The translations under genes were made by a program, and so were the position numbers. Under the pieces are notes generated by a model. The model was not told the origin of the DNA. It saw only the letters and a program-made list of their open reading frames with translations, and ran no database searches. DNA of 64,000 nucleotides from the NCBI RefSeq assembly GCF_002157835.1, contig NZ_CP020810.1, positions 62,001 through 126,000 of the forward strand, given 5' to 3'. Below, one piece after another: positions 1 through 8,441 of the stretch (position 1 is the stretch's first letter; every line of letters starts with the position of its first letter). This DNA is from Mycobacterium dioxanotrophicus (lineage in GTDB: Bacteria > Actinomycetota > Actinomycetes > Mycobacteriales > Mycobacteriaceae).

Positions 1-2678
1 ACCTCCGGGTACTCATCGGGGTCGATGCCGATGGCTTTGAACTCGGCGCGGGCCTGGTCGCGTTCGATCGGTTTGAACGGGGTGATGATCCGTGTCGGTA
101 GGTCTTTTGTGGGGATGCCCGCGAAGTGCTCCACATGCTGGGAGATCGCGATCAGCCCATAGCGTTCTTTGCGGCCCTGGGTGATCAGTCGGACCGCGTC
201 CTCCTGCCCGACCGGGGATGAGAAGTAGGTGCGGGCTTCCTCTGCGACGAACCAGCCGAACCCTCCCGGCCTGCGGTTAGGGCCGGTGTAGGCCTCGCGG
301 GTGATTGCGGCGATCATTCCGTAGATCGCGAAACCGGCTCTGGCGCGCGCACTCTGGCGACGGTACTGATGCAGGTCCTCGGTCTGGGCGGTGGTAGGCA
401 GCTCCAGCTCGGAGGTCAGCCACACCACGGCGTCCTTTTCCCCGATCGGCGGCACGGGAAGGGACTCGTCGAACATCGCCCGCAGGTAGTCGATGTTGGC
501 CCACATGTCGAGCTTGGCGGTCAGCTCCGCATACTCGCGCGCCTGTTCGCCGCGCAGGCTATTGAGGTAGCGCACCAGCGCGCCCATGCTTTCGGCCACC
601 CGCTGGTCGGGGCGCAGCAGATACCTGAACTGGCGGGCGATCTCGGCGTCCGGTTCAACACCCATCATCGGCAGCAGGTGATCCAGCGTCCGCTCGACGG
701 CGATCTCCCGGCGGAAGATGCGCAGACCGTCCATCGACACATCACCGCGGGTCGGGTTGATGTAGACCACCCGATCCCCCAGGTGCGCCAGGGCCGGCTC
801 CCACTCCCGATTGGTGCCGGGGTCAACGATCGAACACTGGCTGTTGCGGGCGATCAGCTCGGTGACGACCCGCTTGGCGCCCTGTGACTTTCCGCCACCG
901 GGCGGGCCGAAGAACAGCACCCCCGGCGCGCCGCGCCGCTGCGCAGCGCCTTCGGGATCCAGCAGGACCGGACTCGGCCGACGGGTAGCCATGTTGCGGG
1001 CGAACAGGATTCCGGTCTCGTTGCCCAGCTCGTTGGACACCAGCGGGGAAAACCGCGCCCATTCTGTGGTGGTGGTGGGCTGGTCGAATTGGCTGCGGGG
1101 GCTGCGTTCCTCACTGCCGGGCAGACCCGTCTGCCACAGCCCGATCTGGGCACTGCCGCCCCACCGGCTCAAGGTGGTGTCGAGTTCCTCGGCGAAGTGC
1201 GTCTGCATCTGCTGGGCGGCATGATCGAGTGCGGCCCGACTGTTGGCGCCCACGGCGACGACGGTGGAGGCGCAGACCTCGCGTTCGAGCTTGCTGGCCC
1301 GCAGTTTGGCGTTGTACTCCTCGCCGGCGGCATACCGCTCGGCCAGATCGGTGTTGCTCGCCCGCACCGACCCTCGCTGGAAGGCCTGGTCATCGAGATT
1401 GCGCTGCGCGCGGTCGACCCGGTTCAAAGCCCGTTCTGCCGAGCGGGTGGTGATGTGCTGAAACCAGTCGACCTCGACGTCGCTGTCGACATCGACGTCG
1501 TAGATCGACAGCAGATACTCCGCACGCGGATACACCAGACCCGCTCGGGGAAGCTGGGCGACAGCGAGCATGCTCTGATAGCTCACCGGTTGCTGCCGGC
1601 GCCGAATGACCACCACCGCGGCCAGGGACGGCACGATGCGTCGCCACCAAGACCGATGCTGACGACGGGCGAGCTGGTCGCCGCAGTCGAACTCCGCGGG
1701 CATCAACGGCTCAAAGTCGGTGCGAGTCAACCGATCAGGACCACCCGGTTCGTGCGGGAAGGGCTCAGAAACCGCCCCCAACGACCAGCGGCGTCGATAC
1801 CACCAGTGAATCTGGCGTGGCGTGGCGGGCCGGGCGTTGAACTGCCGCGGGATTTTCGTCAGCAGCTTGTCGACCATCTCGCGGTAGCCGGCCAGCGACT
1901 GCGGATCATCGGGGTCACGCCCGGCGACAACCGTCGCCACCTTGGCCAGACCACCAACCCCGCTGCGGCCCTCCATCCCGGCATCGACCGGAATGCGCAG
2001 TCCAAAGACCTGTTCGTAGAACGGTTCGATCTGGACGAACTGCTCCCAGTCGCGGACCTCCTGAATCCAGGCAGGATGGTGACCGTACCCAGAGATCATG
2101 CGCCGCAACAGTTGTCGCGGATTGATGCGCACATTGGCGCACCACAGCAGCATGCCCGACGGCAGCTGCCGAACCAGAGGGCGATGACCTCGCGCGACGG
2201 CGTCCTTGCGGTCGTAGGACATCATCCCGCCCGGCTGGCCATCCACCAGGAACTCGGCATACACGCCACCGGGGGTGAAGATCAGGTTGTCAATCACCTC
2301 ATCCGGTGGAGACAACCACGCATCGCGGCGACCATCGACATCGGCGGTGCGCCGGGTGTGCACCAGTCCCTCCAGCATCCACAGGATGCGGTACAGCGGG
2401 CTGGGCCGCGACACCGGCATTTGCCGGGCCAGGAAGGTCAACCCGACGGTCAGGGCGGAACCGAACAAGAAGATCGTGATCGCGTGCCCGGAGTCCAGCC
2501 AGCGGCGGGTGGCCCACACCGTCGCTGCGGCCCCGAGCAGGAACGTCGCTCCATCCCAGATGCGCCACGGCGCGAACCACAGCCGCGTGTTGTCGTCGAT
2601 GTGCGACAGGTAGATGGGAAAGTCGCGGACATCGGCGTAGACCCGTGCTCGGCGTGGCCTGTCTGCGTCGTCGGACAC
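1..2678 (-). CDS. virB4: VirB4/TraC-type conjugation ATPase (3' end beyond window)
   Basis: The reading frame is open from a GTG at 2678 (preceded by GAGGAG) to the window edge, so about 892 N-terminal residues are visible and the C-terminus is missing. Two hydrophobic helices lie near residues 40-60 and 65-87. A long middle domain follows, then Walker A GPPGGGKS near residue 590. The Walker B position reads WFVAEEAR near residue 810, so the usual D-E pair is A-E-E. VirB4-type ATPases energise assembly and substrate passage in T4SS channels at the inner membrane. It is the last visible gene of a T4SS run that includes TcpC and VirD4 homologues, which supports the call. The start could be slightly different; the family is well supported. 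Confidence 0.85.
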   Translation of the reverse strand, partial: MSDDADRPRRARVYADVRDFPIYLSHIDDNTRLWFAPWRIWDGATFLLGAAATVWATRRWLDSGHAITIFLFGSALTVGLTFLARQMPVSRPSPLYRILWMLEGLVHTRRTADVDGRRDAWLSPPDEVIDNLIFTPGGVYAEFLVDGQPGGMMSYDRKDAVARGHRPLVRQLPSGMLLWCANVRINPRQLLRRMISGYGHHPAWIQEVRDWEQFVQIEPFYEQVFGLRIPVDAGMEGRSGVGGLAKVATVVAGRDPDDPQSLAGYREMVDKLLTKIPRQFNARPATPRQIHWWYRRRWSLGAVSEPFPHEPGGPDRLTRTDFEPLMPAEFDCGDQLARRQHRSWWRRIVPSLAAVVVIRRRQQPVSYQSMLAVAQLPRAGLVYPRAEYLLSIYDVDVDSDVEVDWFQHITTRSAERALNRVDRAQRNLDDQAFQRGSVRASNTDLAERYAAGEEYNAKLRASKLEREVCASTVVAVGANSRAALDHAAQQMQTHFAEELDTTLSRWGGSAQIGLWQTGLPGSEERSPRSQFDQPTTTTEWARFSPLVSNELGNETGILFARNMATRRPSPVLLDPEGAAQRRGAPGVLFFGPPGGGKSQGAKRVVTELIARNSQCSIVDPGTNREWEPALAHLGDRVVYINPTRGDVSMDGLRIFRREIAVERTLDHLLPMMGVEPDAEIARQFRYLLRPDQRVAESMGALVRYLNSLRGEQAREYAELTAKLDMWANIDYLRAMFDESLPVPPIGEKDAVVWLTSELELPTTAQTEDLHQYRRQSARARAGFAIYGMIAAITREAYTGPNRRPGGFGWFVAEEARTYFSSPVGQEDAVRLITQGRKERYGLIAISQHVEHFAGIPTKDLPTRIITPFKPIERDQARAEFKAIGIDPDEYPE

Positions 2679-2721
2679 CTGGGACTCCTCGGGGATTTGC
2701 TGCGGTCAGAGGCTGATCTCG

Positions 2722-2994
2722 TCAGCCGAACTGGCCGGAAGTGATTCCGCCGCCGTGCTTGTCGACGGTGCCCTTCAAGCTCACCGCCAGGCCGACGCCG
2801 CCAAGGATGATGGCCGCGATGGCGATTCCGCCGAGCACCTTGCCGGCCGCCGCGCCGAATCCACGGACCAGGGAGAACGCTCCCGCCACACCGCCGACGA
2901 AGATGGCGATGATTGCCAACGGAATCTGCAGGGCCTGCCACAGCGAGGGAATAGCGGTGATGAGGTCACCGGCTGCCAGTGCCGTCTCGGTCAT
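2722..2994 (-). CDS. small two-helix membrane protein of the T4SS operon
   Basis: This 90-residue protein has two strongly hydrophobic segments, around residues 22-45 and 52-72, joined by a short Arg/Lys-containing loop, and a Gly-rich C-terminus. It sits between the TcpC and VirB4 genes, 43 bp upstream of virB4 and 29 bp downstream of tcpC. Size and topology resemble VirB2/VirB3-like or TcpD-like small channel subunits, but no residue motif identifies a family. Its role as a membrane subunit of the conjugation channel is inferred from position. Confidence 0.72.
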   Translation of the reverse strand: MTETALAAGDLITAIPSLWQALQIPLAIIAIFVGGVAGAFSLVRGFGAAAGKVLGGIAIAAIILGGVGLAVSLKGTVDKHGGGITSGQFG

Positions 2995-3023
2995 GATGTG
3001 TTCCTTCCAGTCGTGTCGATGTC

Positions 3024-3974
3024 TCAGTTCGGGGTCTCAGCGCTGCGCCAGTCGGTGTCCACCGTGGCCGGAACTAGCGCGTCATCGGTGGACACCGCCG
3101 GCGCGAAGTCGATCGCCGCCACCAGCCAGCGGCCACCCACCCCGGTCAGCGTCAGCGGATAGCTCAATTCCGTTGGGGCGTACTGAGAGTTAACGGCCGT
3201 GACGGCAGCCAGCACGCGCACGGTCTCTCCGTCGGCCGGTGTCGTCGGGGGCGGTGAGACGGCGGTGATTCCCGACACGGTGATGCTCTGATAGGCCCCG
3301 GCAACACCGATCAGCTTCGACTCGGCGGTCACGTACCGCTCCACCTGCCCGTCGCCGGTCAGGTAGGCGGTAAGGAATCCCGACGCCACCGAGTAGGCCG
3401 GGTCGGATTCACTCAATGTGGTCGGATAGCTCAGCGGCACGTCCGCCCCGGCCCCGGGCCCACTGATCCGGGCGGGCAGCGACGCTGCTCGTGGGCCGTA
3501 GCGGGACCACAGCACCGGCACCCGATACAGCGCCCGCTGCGGGCTGGCCGACTCGTAAGGCCGCTGCGTGACGCCGACGACCACGGAGAACACTTCGGCG
3601 TCAGCGTCTTTGCCCGCCATTCCCGCGTAGGTGACTGCCACCACCGTGGGGGTGTTGATCACCACCGCCGGGGTGGAGGGAAGCTGCAGGTTGGCATTGT
3701 CGACCGTGATGAACTGGTTCAGGCTCGCCACATCGGACTGGCTTGCCGTCAGCCATACCGACACGTAGTCCTGTGCGAAGGCGCTGACCACCGCCGACTT
3801 GTTCACTACTTCGCGTGACGGGGTGACGAGATCCGGTGGAGACCCGAACAGGAACTGCCACACCAGGTTCAGGCCGGCCAGGGCCGCCAACCCCAGCACC
3901 AGCGGCTTACCCGCCGCGGTCACCGCGCTCTTGCCGCGCTGCACTCGCCGCTGCCACGTCCTGCTCATCTGCAT
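3024..3974 (-). CDS. tcpC: TcpC-like conjugation channel protein (VirB8-like)
   Basis: The 316-residue protein has a short basic N-terminus, one transmembrane helix near residues 25-45, then two successive alpha/beta domains of about 110 residues, each of the NTF2/VirB8-like kind seen in TcpC of Gram-positive conjugative elements. Typical features are the aromatic-rich segment after the helix and the closing segment with WLVAAID. TcpC proteins anchor in the membrane and build the extracytoplasmic part of the channel. It lies between a discoidin-like membrane gene and the small two-helix gene, in one transcription unit with virB4. Family call from overall pattern and context. Confidence 0.8.
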   Translation of the reverse strand: MQMSRTWQRRVQRGKSAVTAAGKPLVLGLAALAGLNLVWQFLFGSPPDLVTPSREVVNKSAVVSAFAQDYVSVWLTASQSDVASLNQFITVDNANLQLPSTPAVVINTPTVVAVTYAGMAGKDADAEVFSVVVGVTQRPYESASPQRALYRVPVLWSRYGPRAASLPARISGPGAGADVPLSYPTTLSESDPAYSVASGFLTAYLTGDGQVERYVTAESKLIGVAGAYQSITVSGITAVSPPPTTPADGETVRVLAAVTAVNSQYAPTELSYPLTLTGVGGRWLVAAIDFAPAVSTDDALVPATVDTDWRSAETPN

Positions 3975-3993
3975 TCGGGGTTATCCCTTCGCT

Positions 3994-5040
3994 TCACAGC
4001 GGCTCGTGGCCGATGATCTTCAAGCTCTTGATCGCGAACGCGGCATCGACCGGATCGGACGCGGCCTGCCCGCCCAGCGAGGAGCCCGGCAGCGGCGCCA
4101 GCGTCAGCGGCGCCGGGAGGTTGAAGCCACCAGGAGTCGGCGTGGGACTCGCCCCGGGCTCGGGCTGTGCCGGTGGCCGTGAGGTCTGGCGGATCAGAAT
4201 CCTGATCTTGGAGGCCAACACCCGCTTGATGGGCTGCACCGCCTCACCGTGGACGTTCTTGGTCTCCTGCGTCACCATCGTTTTGTCGGTGTCGTTGAAC
4301 AGATACTGCACAGTGGTCACCACCCGGTACTGCCCCCACTGCGACACCCCGCTGGCGTCCTTGCCGACCCAGCCAGGGGTGAGGGAGATCGCGGTGATCA
4401 TGTAGGTCTTCGACAGATCGATCTCGATCACCTGACCGTCGGCCCCGCCCCGCACGCACACGAACGCGCTGTGCGGATCAGCCCCGGCCATCGTCTGCGC
4501 CGACGTCGAGCCCGCCGCGCACGATCCCGCCGCATCGGCGCTGTAGGGCAACGGACGATCAGCCGACTCCGCGGCCGCCGGCTTAGGCGCCGCCGAGCGC
4601 GTCGGCGGTACCGCACCCGGTTCGGTGACCGAGGCGGCCGTGGGCCGGGCCGGTTCATCGGAGCCATAAACGACCACCGCGCCGATGATCGCCACCAGAA
4701 CCGCGACCAGACCGGCCGCGGCGAAGCCCATCGCGATCTTGCCGTCGAACCGGCGTGGACGCTGCGGCTCGTCGTGCTCCCCGCTGTCGAGCGGAACCTC
4801 TACCAGACCCTGCGGCGCGCCCGGATCGCCATCTTCCTCGGGGTCGGCGTAGTCACCGAAAGCCTCACCGCCGTCGTCGTATTCGTCGCCCTCGTCGCCG
4901 TCGTAATGATCGTCGTCGGCGACCTCGTAGTCGGTATGCGCGCCCTCGGGCATGTCGTACTCGGGCGCATCCGGGTACAGGCTGTCGGGATCCTCGGATG
5001 CCTGCAACTGCTCAGTCCACTGCTCATTGGTCAACGCCAT
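3994..5040 (-). CDS. acidic single-pass membrane protein with discoidin-like C-terminal domain
   Basis: The chosen start is the ATG at 5040, giving 348 residues; the frame stays open upstream but the extra sequence looks non-coding. Residues 1-90 are extremely rich in Asp, Glu and Tyr and should be cytoplasmic. One transmembrane helix follows near residues 103-125, then a Pro/Ala linker, then a beta-rich domain with two Cys and the phrase YMITAISLTPGWVGKD, which resembles discoidin/NADase-type glycan-binding folds of actinobacterial membrane proteins. The start overlaps the stop of the upstream small ORF. It probably binds envelope components as part of the T4SS apparatus; this is inferred. 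Confidence 0.75.
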   Translation of the reverse strand: MALTNEQWTEQLQASEDPDSLYPDAPEYDMPEGAHTDYEVADDDHYDGDEGDEYDDGGEAFGDYADPEEDGDPGAPQGLVEVPLDSGEHDEPQRPRRFDGKIAMGFAAAGLVAVLVAIIGAVVVYGSDEPARPTAASVTEPGAVPPTRSAAPKPAAAESADRPLPYSADAAGSCAAGSTSAQTMAGADPHSAFVCVRGGADGQVIEIDLSKTYMITAISLTPGWVGKDASGVSQWGQYRVVTTVQYLFNDTDKTMVTQETKNVHGEAVQPIKRVLASKIRILIRQTSRPPAQPEPGASPTPTPGGFNLPAPLTLAPLPGSSLGGQAASDPVDAAFAIKSLKIIGHEPL

Positions 5041-5441
5041 GACCGGCCTCCGTGAGGGTCGACGCGATGATGCAGTGCCGCCGCACCACGGGAGCTGATC
5101 CGGCGACGCTGCCCGTGCCCCGACAGCCAGCCCCGGCCGCGAAGCGATGTGCCGCCACCAGGAGTCGTCGGCGGCCCCACCAGCGTCGCCGGCCACAGCG
5201 CCGACCCCCCGGCACAGGTGAACCCGGCCGGTGTCGAAGTGTTCACGAGTGACGCACCTGTGCGGGCACCTCGGCAACCCGACATCGAGACCGACGCGCG
5301 GCCGCCGCGGCGCCCACCCCTGCCCACCAGTTTGCGAATCGCGCTGCTTACAAACAAAACACTGGCGACAGCGAGCGCGGCACCCGCCAAAAGGGAGACA
5401 TTCGCCAGTCCCAGAGCTACGCTGTCCAACATGCTTCTCAT
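5031..5441 (-). CDS. hypothetical small membrane protein, first gene of T4SS operon
   Basis: An ORF with one clear N-terminal transmembrane helix (LLAGAALAVASVLFVSSAIR) followed by an Arg/Gly/Ser-rich tail. The ATG at 5441 is chosen because the longer ORF start (5471) lies inside a conserved promoter-like element. Its stop overlaps the start of the next gene by 10 bases, as in translational coupling. The tail has unremarkable composition and its reality is less certain than the helix. No family recognised. Confidence 0.5.
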   Translation of the reverse strand: MRSMLDSVALGLANVSLLAGAALAVASVLFVSSAIRKLVGRGGRRGGRASVSMSGCRGARTGASLVNTSTPAGFTCAGGSALWPATLVGPPTTPGGGTSLRGRGWLSGHGQRRRISSRGAAALHHRVDPHGGRSWR

Positions 5442-5452
5442 GCTGACAGACA

Positions 5453-5478
5453 AGACATAGAAAGACAACACGTAAACA
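5453..5478 (-). promoter_or_regulatory. recurrent plasmid promoter/operator element, site D
   Basis: Reads TGTTTACGTGTTG-N6-TATGT on the minus strand. It is one of five intergenic copies of a shared element and lies directly upstream of the minus-strand T4SS genes, with the divergent plus-strand gene starting two bases away. It may control both directions. Confidence 0.55.
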
Positions 5479-5479
5479 A

Positions 5480-6397
5480 ATGTTGTTCAAGCCGAGTGTG
5501 GACAGATACGACGAGTTGCGCCGCGAGTGGATCGCCGAGCACTCCGCAATCTTCACGATGCAGATACGCCGCGCCGAGCTGCTGAACCGGCGCATCCGCC
5601 GCCGTCACCGCGAGACCGCCGGCGCCCGCCCCAACCCCTACGACGACCACGCTACCCATCCGTTGCTGAGCCGCGGCGCCAAGACCGTCGAGGCCAAACT
5701 TGAGCTCGCCATCGTCATCCTCGCCGCACTCGCGGCGCCACTGGGCTGGCCTGCGGGGCGGTTCATCTACCAGCGCATCGAGGCGTTGATCCCCGACCGG
5801 CTGCGTTCCTACCCCATTCCAGCGTTGCTGTTTGCTGCGGCCGTGCTCGGCGCGGTGACGACGCTGCTGTACGACCCCGGCCAAGGGTTCACAAGCGCGC
5901 TCCTGGCGCCCTGGCTGATGGCGCAGCTCCCAGCCGCAGCCCTGACCGCCGCTGTCTACGGCATCCTCAACGGCTGGCTGGCCATCGACGGCTCCACCGA
6001 GTGGTGGCCACTGACCCCACCAGCGCCGTCGGTGGAGCTGCCCGCCACACTGCTACCTGACGACCTGACCGCACCCTCACTGTTCGACACCGCGCCCGTG
6101 GCCGACCCCATCGACCGCACCCCACCAGGCGCCGGATCAGTCCGCTCGCTGCCACGATCCTCCCGGCTGCTCACCCTCGCGCTGGTGGTCAATGTCCTGG
6201 GCATCATCTGGACCCTGGCATCCGTCGGCGTCGGTGTGAAAACCGTTGTCGTGAAGTCGCTAACGCCATCGACCACCATCGGTGCCACCTACGCCGTTGC
6301 TGCGAGCAGTAGCGACGAGCACCTCGCCGAACACAGTGGATCACGCCGCGCCGACTGCCAGACTGACCGGTTCTTGGCCGCAAGCCTCGGACTTTAG
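5480..6397 (+). CDS. four-helix membrane protein, divergent inside T4SS block
   Basis: This 305-residue protein has a basic N-terminal 70 residues, then hydrophobic segments near residues 73-95, 110-128, 133-160 and 232-255, with a Pro-rich acidic loop between helices 3 and 4. It is the only plus-strand gene in the first 38 kb and points against the T4SS and ESX operons. The ATG at 5480 directly abuts regulatory element D, so the true start may be a later codon (Met near residue 27). No enzyme motif is visible. Given its place it is probably a membrane component or modulator of the conjugation machinery; function unknown. Confidence 0.65.
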   Translation: MLFKPSVDRYDELRREWIAEHSAIFTMQIRRAELLNRRIRRRHRETAGARPNPYDDHATHPLLSRGAKTVEAKLELAIVILAALAAPLGWPAGRFIYQRIEALIPDRLRSYPIPALLFAAAVLGAVTTLLYDPGQGFTSALLAPWLMAQLPAAALTAAVYGILNGWLAIDGSTEWWPLTPPAPSVELPATLLPDDLTAPSLFDTAPVADPIDRTPPGAGSVRSLPRSSRLLTLALVVNVLGIIWTLASVGVGVKTVVVKSLTPSTTIGATYAVAASSSDEHLAEHSGSRRADCQTDRFLAASLGL

Positions 6398-6516
6398 TCC
6401 GGGGTGAGCCCATCCCGTGTGTTGCCGGCGGTCAGAGTGGTCGGGCTTGTCCGTCGATGTACTGCTTGATGATCGACAGTGGTGCCGGTTCGTTGTCGTT
6501 GCCGTTGAGATGGTGA

Positions 6517-7974
6517 TCATAGATCGGCGTCTTTGCGGGTGTCCGACCATAGTCGGCGCACCAGTCCCGCGGCGCGTGAATACTGTTTGGTGTCAGTGTC
6601 TTCCTGGCCGCCGGTGCGTGACAGGATCGCCTTGATGGCCGTGTCGTACCGGTGCAGGAACTCTGACCAGTCCGGAATTTCCACGCAGGTTCCTACACCT
6701 CCGCGCACCAGCAGGCGTGCGTGCTCGCGGTCGGGGGGCAGCAGCTCCTGCCAGCGCAGTGTCGCCCCTAGGTCGCTGTTGAGGCTTTTGTGGGCGTCGG
6801 CCTGCCCGAACCCTTGACTGCGCCGGTTGGTCAGACCTGACCAGTTCTCGGCGGCCGTGAGCAGCTCTTCCTCGCGGGCGCCGAACATGATCACTGCGGC
6901 GCCGAAGATGTCGCGCAACTCGTTGGCATAGGTCTGCCCGTACACGGTGTCCAGCGACGAGGACGCCTGCACCGCGGCCATGAAGTTGATTCCCAAACCG
7001 CGGCCCTCTCCGACGATCCTGCGTAGCGAGGGAATCGGTGCGGTGTTGGGTAGTTCGTCGACGATCATCAACAATCGGTGCATCGGCTCGCGGGCCGAGG
7101 TCTTCTCGCGCCACCGCCGTACCAGCGAATCCAGCAACGTGACCGCCGAACCGGCCACCGTGCCGTCGGCCGGGGCCAACACGTACAGCGTTGCTTGCGG
7201 ATCATCGAGGAAATCTGCGGTGAACGGTTTCGCGCCCGGGCGCTGCACCAGCGAGGTTCGCAGCCACGGCGTGATCGCCTTGCGCATGGTGATGGCCACC
7301 GAATCACGTTGGCGGGGATCCATTTCCATGATCCGCATCATGCCCATCGACAGTGTGGGGTACTGATGGCAGATCGCGGCGGCCTGCGCCCAGCCCGGTT
7401 CACTGGTGTTCTTCGGGTCAATGTTGTCCACCCCGGTCAGCACCCAGTCCATGCCCTTGCCGTTGCCCTGCGGACTGGCCGCGAACAGAAACGCCGCCAG
7501 TGGACCGGCCGCCTGGGACTCCCACACCCCGCCGTCGGAGACCTGATCGGCTCCAGATCCCAGACCGACGGTGGCCATCTGCATGATCGTCTCGGCCACC
7601 GTCAACGCCTCGTATGGGCTGTCGATGGTCACCGTCGGGTCGTAGACGTTGGCGACGATGCCTTCGGGGTACACCGGGGAAGTCAAGGGGCGCAGATCAA
7701 GCAGCGCCCGCGGCCCCCACCGGCGCTGCATCACGTTCTGCATCAGATCGTCTTTGGATGACACCACCACGGCCGGGCCGCCCCACAGCACCGCCGCCGG
7801 CGCCAGGATGCGCCGCGACTTACCGGTGTCCGATGGTGCGGACACCAAAACCATTGGGGCACTGCGAGGCACGTACAACTGCTCACGCTTGCCGACGATC
7901 CGGCGGCCGAAGCCGCAGTAGGTGGTGGGGGTGGGGGTGAAGCTCGGAGCCTCACTCACCGCCGGACTAGCCAC
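6517..7974 (-). CDS. virD4: VirD4/TraG-type conjugal coupling protein
   Basis: About 485 residues from GTG 7974, which overlaps the upstream stop by 8 bases; an upstream start at 8043 is possible but would overlap the preceding gene by 77 bases. Walker A SAPSDTGKS lies near residue 45 and Walker B LLMIVDELPN near residue 308; an all-alpha domain lies between. There is no N-terminal membrane anchor, unlike classical VirD4. Coupling proteins are hexameric ATPases that bring the relaxase-DNA complex to the T4SS channel. It lies next to the ESX genes, fitting pRAW-type plasmids where T4SS and T7SS are jointly needed. Confident as a TraM-recognition/VirD4 family member. Confidence 0.85.
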   Translation of the reverse strand: MASPAVSEAPSFTPTPTTYCGFGRRIVGKREQLYVPRSAPMVLVSAPSDTGKSRRILAPAAVLWGGPAVVVSSKDDLMQNVMQRRWGPRALLDLRPLTSPVYPEGIVANVYDPTVTIDSPYEALTVAETIMQMATVGLGSGADQVSDGGVWESQAAGPLAAFLFAASPQGNGKGMDWVLTGVDNIDPKNTSEPGWAQAAAICHQYPTLSMGMMRIMEMDPRQRDSVAITMRKAITPWLRTSLVQRPGAKPFTADFLDDPQATLYVLAPADGTVAGSAVTLLDSLVRRWREKTSAREPMHRLLMIVDELPNTAPIPSLRRIVGEGRGLGINFMAAVQASSSLDTVYGQTYANELRDIFGAAVIMFGAREEELLTAAENWSGLTNRRSQGFGQADAHKSLNSDLGATLRWQELLPPDREHARLLVRGGVGTCVEIPDWSEFLHRYDTAIKAILSRTGGQEDTDTKQYSRAAGLVRRLWSDTRKDADL

Positions 7975-8380
7975 AGCGCCGCTGACGGTGCAGTCCGTCG
8001 GTGTCGACGATCGCCGCGCGAACCGCCGCCACGATCGAATCACGCTGGCGGGGGTCGCAGGTCAGCGTGCGCACGACCGACTGGCCCAGCATCGGTGCTG
8101 ACACCGAACACCGCATCGCCGCATGTGCCCAGCCCGGACTCTGCACGTCCTCGGGGTCGACGTTGGCCAGTGCTGCCCGCACCCAGTCCATGCCTTGCCC
8201 GTTGCCGAGTGGAGATGCCGCGAACAGTAGCGCGGCCAGCGGTTGGACCGCCTGCACATCCCAGAAGTCGGCGGGCCGACTGCGGCCCATGCCGGGTCGG
8301 CCCACCCTGAGCAGGGTTTCAGCTTGGACGATCGCCGTGTGTGCGCTCTCCACATCAACGGTCGGGTCATCTGAAGGCAT
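7967..8380 (-). CDS. stand-alone paralogue of the VirD4 all-alpha domain
   Basis: A 137-residue protein from ATG 8380 that closely matches the central all-alpha domain of the coupling protein encoded immediately downstream. It has LLFAASPLGNGQGMDWV where VirD4 has FLFAASPQGNGKGMDWV, PGWAHAAM against PGWAQAAA, and DPRQRDSI against DPRQRDSV. It lacks both Walker motifs, so it cannot be an ATPase. It is translationally coupled to virD4 (8-base overlap) and is the first gene after regulatory element C. In other systems this domain binds relaxase or cargo, so it may be a substrate adaptor or a modulator of the coupling hexamer; that is inference. Confidence 0.75.
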   Translation of the reverse strand: MPSDDPTVDVESAHTAIVQAETLLRVGRPGMGRSRPADFWDVQAVQPLAALLFAASPLGNGQGMDWVRAALANVDPEDVQSPGWAHAAMRCSVSAPMLGQSVVRTLTCDPRQRDSIVAAVRAAIVDTDGLHRQRRCG

Positions 8381-8398
8381 GTCCAAATCCTGGCAGAT

Positions 8399-8426
8399 AG
8401 ATACAGAGTCGGTCAATACGTGAACA
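8399..8426 (-). promoter_or_regulatory. recurrent plasmid promoter/operator element, site C
   Basis: Minus strand reads TGTTCACGTATTG then, after six bases, TCTGTATCT. It lies about 20 bp upstream of the all-alpha-domain paralogue/virD4 unit, in the gap after eccA. Confidence 0.55.
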
Positions 8427-8441
8427 ATGAACGAACAGCGG

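Noticed and set aside
1089..2744. 551-codon plus-strand ORF
   Set aside because: It is antisense to virB4, which has a continuous frame, membrane helices and a P-loop; the plus-strand product has no domain pattern.
3994..5595. Longer 533-residue version of the discoidin-like gene
   Set aside because: The added N-terminus overlaps another ORF and the promoter element and has non-coding composition; ATG 5040 begins the real acidic domain.
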